The notes below the pieces were generated by a model. It saw only the letters and a list, made by a program, of their open reading frames with translations, had not been told where the DNA came from and did no database searches. Of a DNA stretch of 35,795 bases, positions 24,238 through 34,246 are shown piece by piece. The DNA is from Sphingomonas sp. (lineage in GTDB: Bacteria > Pseudomonadota > Alphaproteobacteria > Sphingomonadales > Sphingomonadaceae): positions 1 to 35,795 of the forward strand of contig NZ_JAFAVR010000271.1 of NCBI RefSeq assembly GCF_019242355.1, given 5' to 3'. The position numbers and the translations under genes are program-made. Position 1 is the stretch's first letter. Each line of letters opens with the position of its first letter.

Positions 24238-25401
24238 ATGGCCACTAGATTGCGCGAAGTTGCCGCTGAACCGGATCCTCTCGACGGCATGAGCCTGCCC
24301 GGCTGGCTCTACCACGATCCGGAATTCTTTTCCGCCGAGGTCCGGGCCTTCCTTCGCGCCGCGCCGCAGGTGGTTTGTCACGAAAGCGAGATCGCCCTCG
24401 CCGGCGAATGGCGCAGCCTCGATTATCTCGGGGAGAGCGTCATCGTCATCCGCGGCGACGACGGCAAGGTTCGGGCGTTCGTCAATGTCTGCCGCCATCG
24501 CGGTTCAAGGCTGGTCGACGGCACCGGCGGTTGCGCGCGGGTTCTGACCTGCCCCTATCATGCCTGGAGCTACGCCCGCGATGGGCGGCTCGTCGGCGTT
24601 CCCCACCGCAACGAGTATCCGGGTCTGCGCACGGATGAGCTGGGCCTCGTGCCGGTCGCGTTGGAGCGCTGGCACGGCTTCCTGTTCGTGACTCTGGAGC
24701 CCGGCGCGCCCGCGGTGGCCGACATGATGGCGCCCTATGAGGAGGAGGTCGCGCCCTACCGGCTCGAGCAATTGCGAGCGATCGGCCGAGTGACGCTCCG
24801 TCCCCGTCCTCTCAATTGGAAGACCATCGCCGACAATTATTCCGACCATCTCCATATCCCGGTCGGGCATCCCGGCCTCACCCGCCTGTTCGGCCGCAAC
24901 TACCGGATCGAGGCTCAGGCGGAGGTTGACCGGATGGAGGGCGACCTCGTCGACCGGGAGTCCGACAACCCGTCCGAGCGGGCCTACCAGCGGCTGCTGC
25001 CTGCGGTCGACCACCTGCCGCCCTCGCATCGGCGCAAGTGGCTCTATTACAAGCTCTTCCCCAATGTCGCCTTCGATATCTACCCCGACCAGGTCGACTT
25101 CATGCAGTTCCTGCCGGTCAGCGCGACGGAGACCGTGATCCGCGAGATCAGCTATGCGCTCCCCGACGACCGGCGCGAGATGCGGGCCGCGCGCTACCTC
25201 AACTGGCGCATCAATCGGCGGGTCAACGCCGAGGACACCGAGCTCATCACCCGGGTCCAGCTCGGCATGCAGTCGCCAAGTTACGTCGCAGGGCCGCTGG
25301 GGAAGAGTGAGGTCTGCCTGAGGAGTTTCGCGAGCAAGCTTCGCCGCCTCATTCCGGAAGCGCGGCTGGACTCGTCTCCGGCCCCCGGCTGGAGCCGCTG
25401 A
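24238..25401 (+). CDS. Rieske [2Fe-2S] aromatic ring-hydroxylating oxygenase alpha-subunit-like protein
   Basis: Rieske motif CRHRGSRLVDGTGGCARVLTCPYHAWSY; mononuclear iron region NYSDHLHIPVGHPGL. Confidence 0.92.
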   Translation: MATRLREVAAEPDPLDGMSLPGWLYHDPEFFSAEVRAFLRAAPQVVCHESEIALAGEWRSLDYLGESVIVIRGDDGKVRAFVNVCRHRGSRLVDGTGGCARVLTCPYHAWSYARDGRLVGVPHRNEYPGLRTDELGLVPVALERWHGFLFVTLEPGAPAVADMMAPYEEEVAPYRLEQLRAIGRVTLRPRPLNWKTIADNYSDHLHIPVGHPGLTRLFGRNYRIEAQAEVDRMEGDLVDRESDNPSERAYQRLLPAVDHLPPSHRRKWLYYKLFPNVAFDIYPDQVDFMQFLPVSATETVIREISYALPDDRREMRAARYLNWRINRRVNAEDTELITRVQLGMQSPSYVAGPLGKSEVCLRSFASKLRRLIPEARLDSSPAPGWSR

Positions 25402-26740
25402 TCCCGGACCGGCGATTGCCTTTCATATACAGCAGGATCGGAACCCCGCTGGCGAGCAGAGCCAATCCCCATAGCGCCGCCGAAAGGCCCGCGCCCCAGT
25501 AGGTCCAGATTGAAAACAGCAGGCCAATTCCGCCGCAAACGCCGAGCGCGCTTCCGCGAAGCTTCTTGCGCGCGACCAGCGTCAGGGCCGCGGCGGTGCA
25601 CCCGGTGTAGAGTGCGAAAGTCGCGGTCACCGAGATAAGCGTAAGGAAACCGAAAATGCCGGTCAGCGACCGACTGTAATTCATGCCGATGAGCAGGCTT
25701 GCGGCAACGGCGGCCAAGACCTGTGCACGGACCGGAGTCCCGAGCCCCGTGGTCTTGCCGAACCAAGCCGGAAACGCGCCATCGCGAGCGAGCTTGAGCG
25801 GTACCTCTCCCGAGCAGAGGATCCAGCCGTTGAGGGCTCCCAACGCGCTAATCACCGCAAAGAGGGCGATCGCCGAGCTGGCGACGGGACCGACCAAAGG
25901 CTGAACGGCGTCCGCGAAGGGCGACGGCGATGCCGCCGCCGCCTTGGCCGGGAGGAGATAGAGCACCGACCAGGTCGCGGCGAGGTAGATCATGCCGGTT
26001 GCGGCGGCTCCGGTCACCGATGCGATCGGGATGTTACGGTGAGGGTTCTTGACCTTGTCGCAAGAGACAGTGGCGGACTCGAAGCCGAGCATGGAGAACA
26101 TTGCCAGCGCGGCAACGGACGCGACGGAGCCGGTCGAGATCCGAACGTCTGCCTGCGTGGCCGGCGTAGCGCCCCGGCTGAGGTAGGCGGCGGCGACCAG
26201 AACCACGGCGACGAGCGGGAGCGCCTTCAGCAGAGTCGTCACGGTTTGCACCCGCCCCGCGTTGCGCGCCCCGGTGGTGTTGACCAGCGTGAACGCCCAG
26301 ATGATCGCGATTGCCACCATTGGCGCAATCATCGGTGTATTGAGGCTGGGCACGATGTGGCTGAAATTGCTGACGGCCGCGATCCCCAGCGACGCATTTG
26401 CCGTCCACATCGACACGAGATAGCTCCACATGACGAGGAACGAGACCTGCCGGCCAAAAGCCTCTTCGACATAGACGAACGGTCCGCCTTCGATGCGCGC
26501 GGATAGCAGGGCGAGCGTTGCCGCCAGAACCATCGATCCGGCGATCGTTACCACCCAGCCGTAGATGGCACTCGGTCCGAACGGGGCGAGCAAAGCGGGC
26601 AGCAGGAAGATGCCGGAGCCGATCATGTTGCCGACAATGAGAGCGATGCTCATTGGCAGGCCGAGCTGGCGCTCGCTCGCAGCCGGATCGACGTTCATCG
26701 GTGGGTCGATAATATCGGCAGGCACCGACCTCGCGGCCAT
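25349..26740 (-). CDS. APC-family amino acid permease
   Basis: LGLPMSIALIVGNMIGSGIFLLPALLAPFGPSAIYGWVVTIAGSMVLAATLALLSARIEGGPFVYVEEAFGRQVSFLVMWSYLVS...; multiple TM segments. Confidence 0.93.
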   Translation of the reverse strand: MAARSVPADIIDPPMNVDPAASERQLGLPMSIALIVGNMIGSGIFLLPALLAPFGPSAIYGWVVTIAGSMVLAATLALLSARIEGGPFVYVEEAFGRQVSFLVMWSYLVSMWTANASLGIAAVSNFSHIVPSLNTPMIAPMVAIAIIWAFTLVNTTGARNAGRVQTVTTLLKALPLVAVVLVAAAYLSRGATPATQADVRISTGSVASVAALAMFSMLGFESATVSCDKVKNPHRNIPIASVTGAAATGMIYLAATWSVLYLLPAKAAAASPSPFADAVQPLVGPVASSAIALFAVISALGALNGWILCSGEVPLKLARDGAFPAWFGKTTGLGTPVRAQVLAAVAASLLIGMNYSRSLTGIFGFLTLISVTATFALYTGCTAAALTLVARKKLRGSALGVCGGIGLLFSIWTYWGAGLSAALWGLALLASGVPILLYMKGNRRSGISGSSRGPETSPAALPE

Positions 26741-26873
26741 TGAAGTCTCCTGCCTGGCTGCGGCTCTGCAGCGCCGCGGTTAACGCGGTTCAGCTATAGC
26801 GGAAACGCTGCGGCTGTCGCGAACGAAAATCCGGACGGCGTTAGGTCCATGCGATAGCTCGTACCGTTGCCGG

Positions 26874-27347
26874 CTAGCGCCTGATCGCTTCCGCCATCGC
26901 GAGGTGCTTGCGCAGCGTCGGCAGGGTCGCCGTGGCAAGGGCCGCCGTCGCCTTATCGCCGGTGCGCGCCTGCTCCTTGAATTCGGCGATGTCCTTCTTG
27001 TGGTCGTCGATCATGTAACGCGCCACCTCGCGGTCGAAGTGGGCGCCGCTGAGGCGTTTCAGCCGATAGAGCTCATCGCGCGCCTCTGGCGCCATGGTGG
27101 CGCGGATATGCAGATGCTCGCGAGCCGCGACGGCCTGGGCCTTCGGCAGCGCTGCACTATGGTCGCGGTTCAGGGCCGCGCCAAAGTCGCGCACCTGCGC
27201 CGACGCGCCATGCGCCTGAATCAGCTTGCCGAGCGTCGACTCCGAATAATCGCCCTCGACCGCATCCTTGAGGAAATGGGCGGATGGGGCGGCGAAGGCC
27301 GGCGTGGCGACGAATATGGCTGAGGCGAACAGGATCGTGCGGAGCAT
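26874..27347 (-). CDS. DUF4142 domain protein with signal peptide
   Basis: MLRTILFASAIFVATPAFAAPSAHFLKDAVEGDYSESTLGKLIQAHGASAQVRDFGAALNRDHSAALPKAQAVA...YMIDDHKKDIAEFKEQART. Confidence 0.85.
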   Translation of the reverse strand: MLRTILFASAIFVATPAFAAPSAHFLKDAVEGDYSESTLGKLIQAHGASAQVRDFGAALNRDHSAALPKAQAVAAREHLHIRATMAPEARDELYRLKRLSGAHFDREVARYMIDDHKKDIAEFKEQARTGDKATAALATATLPTLRKHLAMAEAIRR

Positions 27348-27469
27348 CACGGCTCTCCATGCGAGGTGGCGCTGACGGAACCCGTGGCGCTCCGTGCCGG
27401 TTCCGAGGGTTGCTTGACCGGTGCCGGTCAAGCGGCCAAGCGGCGGCTCCGACAGCAACAGGGGTAACG

Positions 27470-28408
27470 ATGCGCGCTTTTCTATTTCCCGGACAGGGCA
27501 GCCAGGCGGTCGGCATGGGTGCCGCGCTCGCCGATGCGAGCCGGACGGCGCGCGACATCTTTGACGAGGTCGATGAGGCGCTCGGACAGAACCTGTTCCG
27601 GCTGATGCGTGACGGGCCTGAGGACGAGCTCAAGCTCACCGAGAATGCCCAACCGGCGATCATGGCACATTCGATCGCCGTTTTTCGCGCGCTGACGCAG
27701 GACGGCGGGGTGGACATGGCGAAGGCGGCAAGCTTCGTCGCCGGTCATAGCCTTGGGGAATATTCGGCACTATGCGCGGCTGGCTCGTTCGACCTCGCGA
27801 CGACGGCCAAGCTGCTGAAGCTGCGCGGCCAGGCGATGCAGCAGGCGGTGCCGGTCGGCCAGGGCGCGATGGCGGCGCTTCTGGGCGCGGACCTCGCGCT
27901 TGCTCAGAAGATCGCCGACGCGGCGGCGCAGGACGAGGTCTGCACCGTCGCCAACGACAACGACCCGAGTCAGGTCGTAATATCCGGCGCTAAGGCGGCG
28001 ATCGATCGGGCGATTGCGATTGCGAAGGACATGGGGGCCAAGCGCGCGGTGCCGCTGCCGGTGTCCGCGCCGTTCCATTGTCCGCTGATGCAGCCGGCGG
28101 CCGAGGCGATGCGCGATGCGCTGAGCTATGTCGTAGTCCAGCAGCCCGCGGTGCCGCTGGTCGCCAATGTCACTGCCGAGCCGGTCACCGACCCCGACAC
28201 GATCCGCGACCAGCTCGTCGATCAGGTTACCGGCATGGTCCGCTGGCGGGAAAGCGTCGCCAACATGGGAAGCGCCGGCGTCGAGGAATTTGTCGAATTG
28301 GGCGGCAAGGTGCTCGGCCCCATGGTGAAGCGCATCCTGCCCGACGCCAGGGTCACCAGCCTCCTCACCATCGACGACATCGAAGCTCTGGCGAAGGAGA
28401 TCGCCTAA
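27470..28408 (+). CDS. fabD: malonyl CoA-ACP transacylase
   Basis: MRAFLFPGQGSQAVGMGAAL...AGHSLGEYSALCAAGSF...QPAIMAHSIAV. Confidence 0.97.
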   Translation: MRAFLFPGQGSQAVGMGAALADASRTARDIFDEVDEALGQNLFRLMRDGPEDELKLTENAQPAIMAHSIAVFRALTQDGGVDMAKAASFVAGHSLGEYSALCAAGSFDLATTAKLLKLRGQAMQQAVPVGQGAMAALLGADLALAQKIADAAAQDEVCTVANDNDPSQVVISGAKAAIDRAIAIAKDMGAKRAVPLPVSAPFHCPLMQPAAEAMRDALSYVVVQQPAVPLVANVTAEPVTDPDTIRDQLVDQVTGMVRWRESVANMGSAGVEEFVELGGKVLGPMVKRILPDARVTSLLTIDDIEALAKEIA

Positions 28409-29148
28409 TGTTCGACCTCAGGGGCATGACGGCGCTGGTCACGGGCGCTTCTGGCGGCCTCGGCAGCGCGATTGCGAAGGCCTTGGCGGGGCAAGGCGCC
28501 CGGCTTGCGGTGAGTGGGAGCAATGTCGACAAGCTGGAGAGCTTCCGCTCCGGCCTGGGCGGCGATCATGTCGCGCTGCCGTGTAATCTCTCCGACGGCG
28601 CGGCCGTCGACCAGCTCGTCCCGCAAGCGGTCGAGGCGCTGGGCGGCAAGCTTGACATCCTCGTCAACAACGCCGGCGTGACTCGCGACAATCTCCTGAT
28701 GCGGATGAAGGATGAGGAGTTCGAGGACGTGATCCGCATCAATCTCGAGGCCGCGTTCCGGCTGATGCGGGCGGCCGCGAAGCCGATGATGAAGGCCCGC
28801 TTCGGGCGGATCATCTCGGTGACGTCCGTCGTGGGTGTAACCGGCAATCCCGGGCAGGCCAATTATGTGGCGTCGAAGGCGGGGCTGATCGGCATGACCA
28901 AGGCGGTTGCGCAGGAGCTCGCAAGCCGTGGCATCACCGTCAACGCCGTCGCGCCCGGATTCATGACCTCGGCAATGACCGAGGCGCTGAACGAACAGCA
29001 GCGAGCGGGCATCCTTTCACGCATTCCGCTCGGCCAGATGGGCAGCGGCGACGATATCGGTGCCGCCTGCGTCTATCTCGCCAGCCGCGAGGCAGGCTAC
29101 GTCACCGGGCAAACGCTGCACGTGAACGGCGGAATGGCAATGCCGTGA
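28408..29148 (+). CDS. fabG: 3-oxoacyl-ACP reductase
   Basis: FDLRGMTALVTGASGGLGSAIAKALAGQGARLAVSG...NNAGVTRDNLLMRMKDEEFEDVIRINLEAAFRLMRAA...GNPGQANYVASKAGLIGMTKAVAQELASRGITVNAVAPGFM. Confidence 0.97.
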   Translation: MFDLRGMTALVTGASGGLGSAIAKALAGQGARLAVSGSNVDKLESFRSGLGGDHVALPCNLSDGAAVDQLVPQAVEALGGKLDILVNNAGVTRDNLLMRMKDEEFEDVIRINLEAAFRLMRAAAKPMMKARFGRIISVTSVVGVTGNPGQANYVASKAGLIGMTKAVAQELASRGITVNAVAPGFMTSAMTEALNEQQRAGILSRIPLGQMGSGDDIGAACVYLASREAGYVTGQTLHVNGGMAMP

Positions 29149-30049
29149 TCGCTTCGAGCGGCAGGCGGGCGAAGACTAGTCGCCTCGCCGCCGCAATGCT
29201 CGCCCCCGCAATCGCGACGCCGGCGATCACATCGACGAAATAATGACCGCCGTTGACCGGCGTCGCGGCAATGGTGAGCAGGGCCACGAGGCCGCCGCCC
29301 CACCGCAGCCACTTGAGGCCGCTCGTCCAGAATGCCCACAAGGTCGTCGCCGCAAGTGCGCCGTGGTAGCTCGGGAAGACGATGATCCCTTGCATCTTGC
29401 GCAGGTCGAGGCTTGCAAGGCTGCCGTTCCTCACCGCCAGGAAGTCGCGGACGTCGGCCAGGTCCGCCGACTGCCAGACATGCGCGAAGCCGCTTGGCTT
29501 GAGCGCGAGGAAGGTGAAGTTGCCGACCGCCGGAAATAGCGGCGAGAGCAGGATGGCCGTCGTTCCGCTCAGGATCGCGGCGAGGATGAACATGCGAAGC
29601 CGATCCAGCCTGCCGCTGAAACCAAGCGCGACGATGACGACGATCGTCTGCGGGATCAGCGTCCCATAGGCGAAGCCATAGGCGGCGACGAGCCAGGCGT
29701 GACGGTCGACGAACCGCGCGTAGGCGAGCCAGTCGAGGCCGAGCGCCCGATCCCAACGGTGTAGCGTCGGATCCCACAGTGGCCCTCCATCGCGCGCTAG
29801 CAGGTAGGAGAGGACCGCCCCGAGTGCGCTGAAGACCAGTGCCTGGGCGAGGCCGATGCAGCAGGCACTGAACCGGTCGTTGACTCGGACATGTCGATAG
29901 AACAGCGCCGCCGAGCCCAGGGCTGCGCAGGCAAACGCGAGATTGGCGAGGCTGACCATCGCGACATGCAGTGGGGAGGTCAGCTCGGCGCCGATCACCG
30001 CGACGGCAAGCGCCGTAATCGCCGCCCAGCTGATGCTGTCGTTGCTCAT
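29102..30049 (-). CDS. PAP2 superfamily membrane protein
   Basis: Multiple TM helices; PSYHGALAATTLWAF and GGHYFVDVIAGVAIA (PAP2 motifs). Start taken at MSNDSISWAAITALAVAVIG; MAADQ at 30073 is an alternative. Confidence 0.85.
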   Translation of the reverse strand: MSNDSISWAAITALAVAVIGAELTSPLHVAMVSLANLAFACAALGSAALFYRHVRVNDRFSACCIGLAQALVFSALGAVLSYLLARDGGPLWDPTLHRWDRALGLDWLAYARFVDRHAWLVAAYGFAYGTLIPQTIVVIVALGFSGRLDRLRMFILAAILSGTTAILLSPLFPAVGNFTFLALKPSGFAHVWQSADLADVRDFLAVRNGSLASLDLRKMQGIIVFPSYHGALAATTLWAFWTSGLKWLRWGGGLVALLTIAATPVNGGHYFVDVIAGVAIAGASIAAARRLVFARLPLEAITALPFRRSRAAFAR

Positions 30050-30143
30050 CCGTTCGGGTTGATCCGCGGCCATGGCGCAGGGGTCGCACGAAGCTGTTAA
30101 TTTTGCACAAAGCACGTGGGGCCAGGTCTTGGACCGCCCGTGC

Positions 30144-30171
30144 CTTGTTGTCGCGCTCCTTGCACCTATAT
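30144..30171 (+). promoter_or_regulatory. candidate heat-shock (RpoH/sigma32-type) promoter of dnaK
   Basis: CTTG (30144-30147) - N17 - CCTATAT (30165-30171) upstream of dnaK, resembling the alphaproteobacterial RpoH consensus. Confidence 0.6.
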
Positions 30172-30244
30172 CGCCCTCCGAAATCAACAATCCGGTCGCC
30201 TTTCGGGAGATCGGAGAGGGGCATAGGAAGAGGGACAGAGACAC

Positions 30245-32194
30245 ATGGCCAAGGTCATTGGAATCGACTTGGGCACGACCAACAGCTGCGTCGCCGTCAT
30301 GGAAGCGGGCAAGCCGAAGGTCATCGAGAATGCGGAAGGCGCGCGCACGACGCCGTCAGTCGTCGCCTTTACGAAGGACGGCGAACGCCTGATCGGCCAG
30401 CCGGCGAAGCGCCAGGCGGTCACCAACCCCGACAACACCATCTTCGCGGTGAAGCGCCTGATCGGCCGCCGTTTCGACGACCCGATCACCAAGAAGGACA
30501 CCGAGCTGGTGCCCTACAAGATCGTTCGCGGGAATAATGGCGACGCGTGGGTCGGCGCCGGCGGCAAGGATTATTCGCCGTCGCAGATTTCCGCCTTCAT
30601 CCTTCAGAAGATGAAGGAAACTGCCGAGGCCTATCTCGGCGAGGGCGTCACCCAGGCGGTGATCACCGTCCCCGCTTACTTCAACGATGCGCAGCGCCAG
30701 GCGACCAAGGACGCCGGCCAGATCGCCGGTCTTGAAGTGCTGCGCATCATCAACGAGCCGACCGCGGCCGCGCTCGCCTACGGGCTCGAGAAGGAAGACG
30801 GCAAGACGATCGCGGTCTATGACCTTGGCGGCGGCACGTTCGACGTCTCGATCCTCGAGATCGGCGACGGCGTGTTCGAGGTGAAGTCGACCAACGGCGA
30901 CACCTTCCTCGGCGGCGAGGATTTCGACGCGCGCATCGTCAACTGGCTAGCCGACCGCTTCAAGGCGAAGGAGGGCATCGACCTCCGAACCGACCGCCTT
31001 GCCCTGCAGCGGCTCAAGGAGGCCGCCGAAAAGGCGAAGATCGAACTGTCGTCCGCAGCGACGACGGAGATCAACCAGCCGTTCATCACCGCGCGGATGG
31101 AGGGTGGCACGACCACTCCGCTCCACCTGGTCGAGACGATCAGCCGCGCCGATCTCGAGAAGCTGGTCGAGGACTTGATCGACCGCACCATGGAGCCGTG
31201 CCGCAAGGCGCTAAAGGACGCCGGCGTCGATGCGAAAGACATTGCCGACGTCGTTCTCGTCGGCGGCATGACCCGGATGCCGCGCGTGCGCGAGCGGGTG
31301 AAGGAGTTCTTCGGTCGCGATCCGCACACTGGCGTCAACCCGGACGAGGTCGTGGCGATGGGCGCCGCGATCCAGGCCGGCGTGCTGCAGGGCGACGTCA
31401 AGGACGTGCTGTTGCTCGACGTCACTCCGCTATCGCTCGGCATCGAGACTTTGGGCGGCGTGTTCACCCGGATGATCGACCGCAACACGACCATTCCAAC
31501 CAAGAAGAGCCAGGTCTTCTCGACCGCCGAGGACAACCAGAATGCGGTGACCATCCGCGTCTTCCAGGGCGAGCGCGAGATGGCTGCCGACAACAAGGTG
31601 CTCGGGCAGTTCGACCTGGTCGGCATTCCCCCCGCGCCGCGCGGCGTGCCGCAGATCGAGGTCACGTTCGACATCGACGCCAACGGCATCGTCAATGTCT
31701 CGGCCAAGGACAAGGGTACCGGCAAGGAGCAGCAGATTCGGATCCAGGCCTCGGGCGGTCTCGGCGACGCCGACATCGACAAGATGGTCAAGGAAGCCGA
31801 GCAGTTCGCCGAGGACGACAAAAAGCGGCGCGCTGCGGCCGAAGCCAAGAACCAGGCCGAAAGCCTCATCCACTCGACCGAGCGCCAGCTTGCCGAGCAT
31901 GGCGACAAGGTCAGCGCAGAGGTGAAATCGGAGATCGAGAATGCGATCGCCGAGGCAAAGACCGCCGTCGAAAGCGGCGACGCCGAGCAGATGACGCAGA
32001 AGACCAATGCGCTCACGCAGGCGGCGATGAAGCTCGGCCAGGCGATGTACGAGCAGCAGCAGGCGCAGGCCGCGACCGAGGCTCCGGAAGGCGCCGAGCA
32101 GGCAGGTGCCGAAACCGGGGAAACCTCTGGCAGCCAGGACGAGGTGGTTGACGCCGAGTTTTCAGAGGTCGACGACGAAGCAGCCAAGGGCTGA
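30245..32194 (+). CDS. dnaK: molecular chaperone DnaK (Hsp70)
   Basis: [42 protein letters not shown]...[39 protein letters not shown]. Confidence 0.99.
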   Translation: MAKVIGIDLGTTNSCVAVMEAGKPKVIENAEGARTTPSVVAFTKDGERLIGQPAKRQAVTNPDNTIFAVKRLIGRRFDDPITKKDTELVPYKIVRGNNGDAWVGAGGKDYSPSQISAFILQKMKETAEAYLGEGVTQAVITVPAYFNDAQRQATKDAGQIAGLEVLRIINEPTAAALAYGLEKEDGKTIAVYDLGGGTFDVSILEIGDGVFEVKSTNGDTFLGGEDFDARIVNWLADRFKAKEGIDLRTDRLALQRLKEAAEKAKIELSSAATTEINQPFITARMEGGTTTPLHLVETISRADLEKLVEDLIDRTMEPCRKALKDAGVDAKDIADVVLVGGMTRMPRVRERVKEFFGRDPHTGVNPDEVVAMGAAIQAGVLQGDVKDVLLLDVTPLSLGIETLGGVFTRMIDRNTTIPTKKSQVFSTAEDNQNAVTIRVFQGEREMAADNKVLGQFDLVGIPPAPRGVPQIEVTFDIDANGIVNVSAKDKGTGKEQQIRIQASGGLGDADIDKMVKEAEQFAEDDKKRRAAAEAKNQAESLIHSTERQLAEHGDKVSAEVKSEIENAIAEAKTAVESGDAEQMTQKTNALTQAAMKLGQAMYEQQQAQAATEAPEGAEQAGAETGETSGSQDEVVDAEFSEVDDEAAKG

Positions 32195-32199
32195 TGACT

Positions 32200-32234
32200 T
32201 GCGGCGCCGTCACCTCGAAGGGGGCGGCGCCGCA
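32200..32234. repeat. GC-rich hairpin in the dnaK-dnaJ intergenic region
   Basis: TGCGGCGCCG / CGGCGCCGCA perfect 10-bp stem; no U-tract. Confidence 0.6.
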
Positions 32235-32264
32235 CCTTGTGCTGCGTAGGGGCAAGATTCACTG

Positions 32265-33380
32265 ATGGTCGAGCAGGACTATTACGAGCTGCTGGGCGTC
32301 GCGCGCGGCGCGGACGACGGCGCCATCAAGGCGGCGTACCGCAAGCTTGCCAAGGAACACCATCCGGATCGCAAGAACGGCTGCAAGGAATCGGAAGCGC
32401 ATTTCAAGGCGATCAACGAAGCCTATGACGTGCTCAAGGACCCGAACAAGCGCGCCGCTTATGACCGGTTCGGCAAGGCGGCATTTCAAAATGGCGGCGG
32501 CGATCCGTTCGGCGAGGCCGGCTTCAACGGTTTCTCCGACATCTTCTCGACCATCTTCGGCGACTTCATGGACCAACGCGGGCAGCAGCAGAATGCCGCC
32601 CGCGGCGCCGACCTCCGCTACGATATCCAGCTGACGCTCGAGGAGGCGTTCAACGGGGTCGACAAGGAGATCACGGTCGACGCGTTGGCGCGGTGCGAGG
32701 CGTGCGAGGGCCGAGGCTGCACCCGCACCGACAATTGCGCGGCGACTTGCGGCACCTGCCGGGGCATGGGCAAGGTCCGTGCCCAGCAGGGCTTTTTCGT
32801 CGTCGAGCGCGGCTGCCCCACCTGCCGCGGCAGCGGCGAAGTTATCAGCGATCCGTGCAGCAATTGCGAAGGGGAAGGGCGCGCTCTCAATCGCCGCCAC
32901 CTGTCGGTGAAGATCCCGGCCGGCGTCGACGAAGGCACCCGCATCCGCATTGCCGGCGAAGGCGAGGCAGGCGTTCGCGGCGCGTCGAGCGGCGACCTCT
33001 ACATGTTCGTGCACATGAAGCCGCACCCGATCTATGCCCGCGAAGGCACGAACCTGATCGCCGATTGTCCGGTGACCTTCACGACGGCGGCGCTTGGCGG
33101 TTCGATCACCCTCCCGGGCATCGACGGCGACAAGGTCGAGCTCAAGATCCCGTCGGGCATCCAGTCGGGCGAGCAGCTTCGCCACCGCGGTGCCGGCATG
33201 ACGGTCCTCAACGGCCGCGGGCGCGGGGATGTCGTCGCGCGCATTCTGGTCGAGACTCCGACCCGGCTCAGCAAGGAGCAGAAGAAGCTGCTCGAGGAAT
33301 TCCGTGAGACGGAGACGGGCGAGGAATGCCCGGCGGCGAAGGGCTTCTTCAGCCGGGTCCGCGACATGTTCGGCGGCTAG
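32265..33380 (+). CDS. dnaJ: molecular chaperone DnaJ
   Basis: J-domain with HPD (EHHPDRKNG); zinc-finger repeats [33 protein letters not shown]. Confidence 0.98.
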   Translation: MVEQDYYELLGVARGADDGAIKAAYRKLAKEHHPDRKNGCKESEAHFKAINEAYDVLKDPNKRAAYDRFGKAAFQNGGGDPFGEAGFNGFSDIFSTIFGDFMDQRGQQQNAARGADLRYDIQLTLEEAFNGVDKEITVDALARCEACEGRGCTRTDNCAATCGTCRGMGKVRAQQGFFVVERGCPTCRGSGEVISDPCSNCEGEGRALNRRHLSVKIPAGVDEGTRIRIAGEGEAGVRGASSGDLYMFVHMKPHPIYAREGTNLIADCPVTFTTAALGGSITLPGIDGDKVELKIPSGIQSGEQLRHRGAGMTVLNGRGRGDVVARILVETPTRLSKEQKKLLEEFRETETGEECPAAKGFFSRVRDMFGG

Positions 33381-34222
33381 AGCCGCTCCAGCTCGATCCC
33401 GACCATCTGGGCGAACAGCTCGGCAGCAGCGTGAAGCTCAAGCGACGGCGTCCATGGCGTTCGGCTCTCGCACCGGAAATGGCCCAGGGACCGCCCCTGC
33501 CGGGCTAGCGGGACGCATAGGGCTGACCGAACCCCGTTGGCCGCCAGCTCCTGCTGCTCATCCGCGGTAAGGCCGCGCAGCAATGCCCCGGACACCGTCC
33601 CGTCGCTCGTGCCGACCGGAAAAACGCCGACCGGCGCCGCCTTCGCGTCGGCGAGCATCGACGGCAGGACGTCGCACCCGGCCGGCTCGGCGAAGGGGCT
33701 CCGAGCGCTTTCGGTGCAATGCGTGCCGTCGAGCACGAGGGTCACCCGATCGAAGCCGGTCAGTGCCCGCATGCGCCGTGCGGCATTGTTACAGAGCGCC
33801 TCGCGGGTATCGCCGGTCATTCCGTCGAGCAGCCGGCTGACCGCGCCCAACGCATCGCCAAAGCCGTCGTTGCCGCTCGGCAGGAACTCGAGCAGCATGC
33901 CGTTGTCCAGCTGCTGGAAGGCGATATCGAAATGCCGCGGCTCATGCGTCAGTCGGGCGCGATAGGCGCGGGCAATGCCATTGCTGCTGCGCTGCCGGGC
34001 AAGGCTGTTGCGAAGGTCGTGCAACGGCTGGGCAAGGGTGAAGCTGGACAAGGGCTCGCCGATCAGCCGGGCCGGATATTCACCCAGATAGGCGTGGGCG
34101 TTCTCCGAAGCGCGGATAATCAGCCAGTCCGGCGACAGCTCGAGGACGAAGCCGCACGACTGGGTACGCGCCGCGGGCTGAGGCGCGGCTTCAGAGGGCT
34201 TCGAGGTGACGGTGCTCGCCAT
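33377..34222 (-). CDS. PAS-GAF protein resembling the phytochrome N-terminal photosensory region, without PHY or kinase domain
   Basis: FVLELSPDWLIIRASENAHAYLGEYPARLIGEPLSSFT...MRALTGFDRVTLVLDGTHCTESARS...[65 protein letters not shown] aligns by eye with phytochrome GAF (YLRNMGVRASxSISLxxxGxLWGLIxCHHxSP). Confidence 0.7.
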   Translation of the reverse strand: MASTVTSKPSEAAPQPAARTQSCGFVLELSPDWLIIRASENAHAYLGEYPARLIGEPLSSFTLAQPLHDLRNSLARQRSSNGIARAYRARLTHEPRHFDIAFQQLDNGMLLEFLPSGNDGFGDALGAVSRLLDGMTGDTREALCNNAARRMRALTGFDRVTLVLDGTHCTESARSPFAEPAGCDVLPSMLADAKAAPVGVFPVGTSDGTVSGALLRGLTADEQQELAANGVRSALCVPLARQGRSLGHFRCESRTPWTPSLELHAAAELFAQMVGIELERL

Positions 34223-34246
34223 GCGCTGCATCAATCGGCGAAAGCC

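Noticed and set aside
30817-32262. 481-aa ORF antisense to dnaK
   Set aside because: Known artefact class: long antisense ORFs opposite dnaK in GC-rich genomes (the source of the spurious NAD-GH annotation). The sense frame is unmistakably DnaK.
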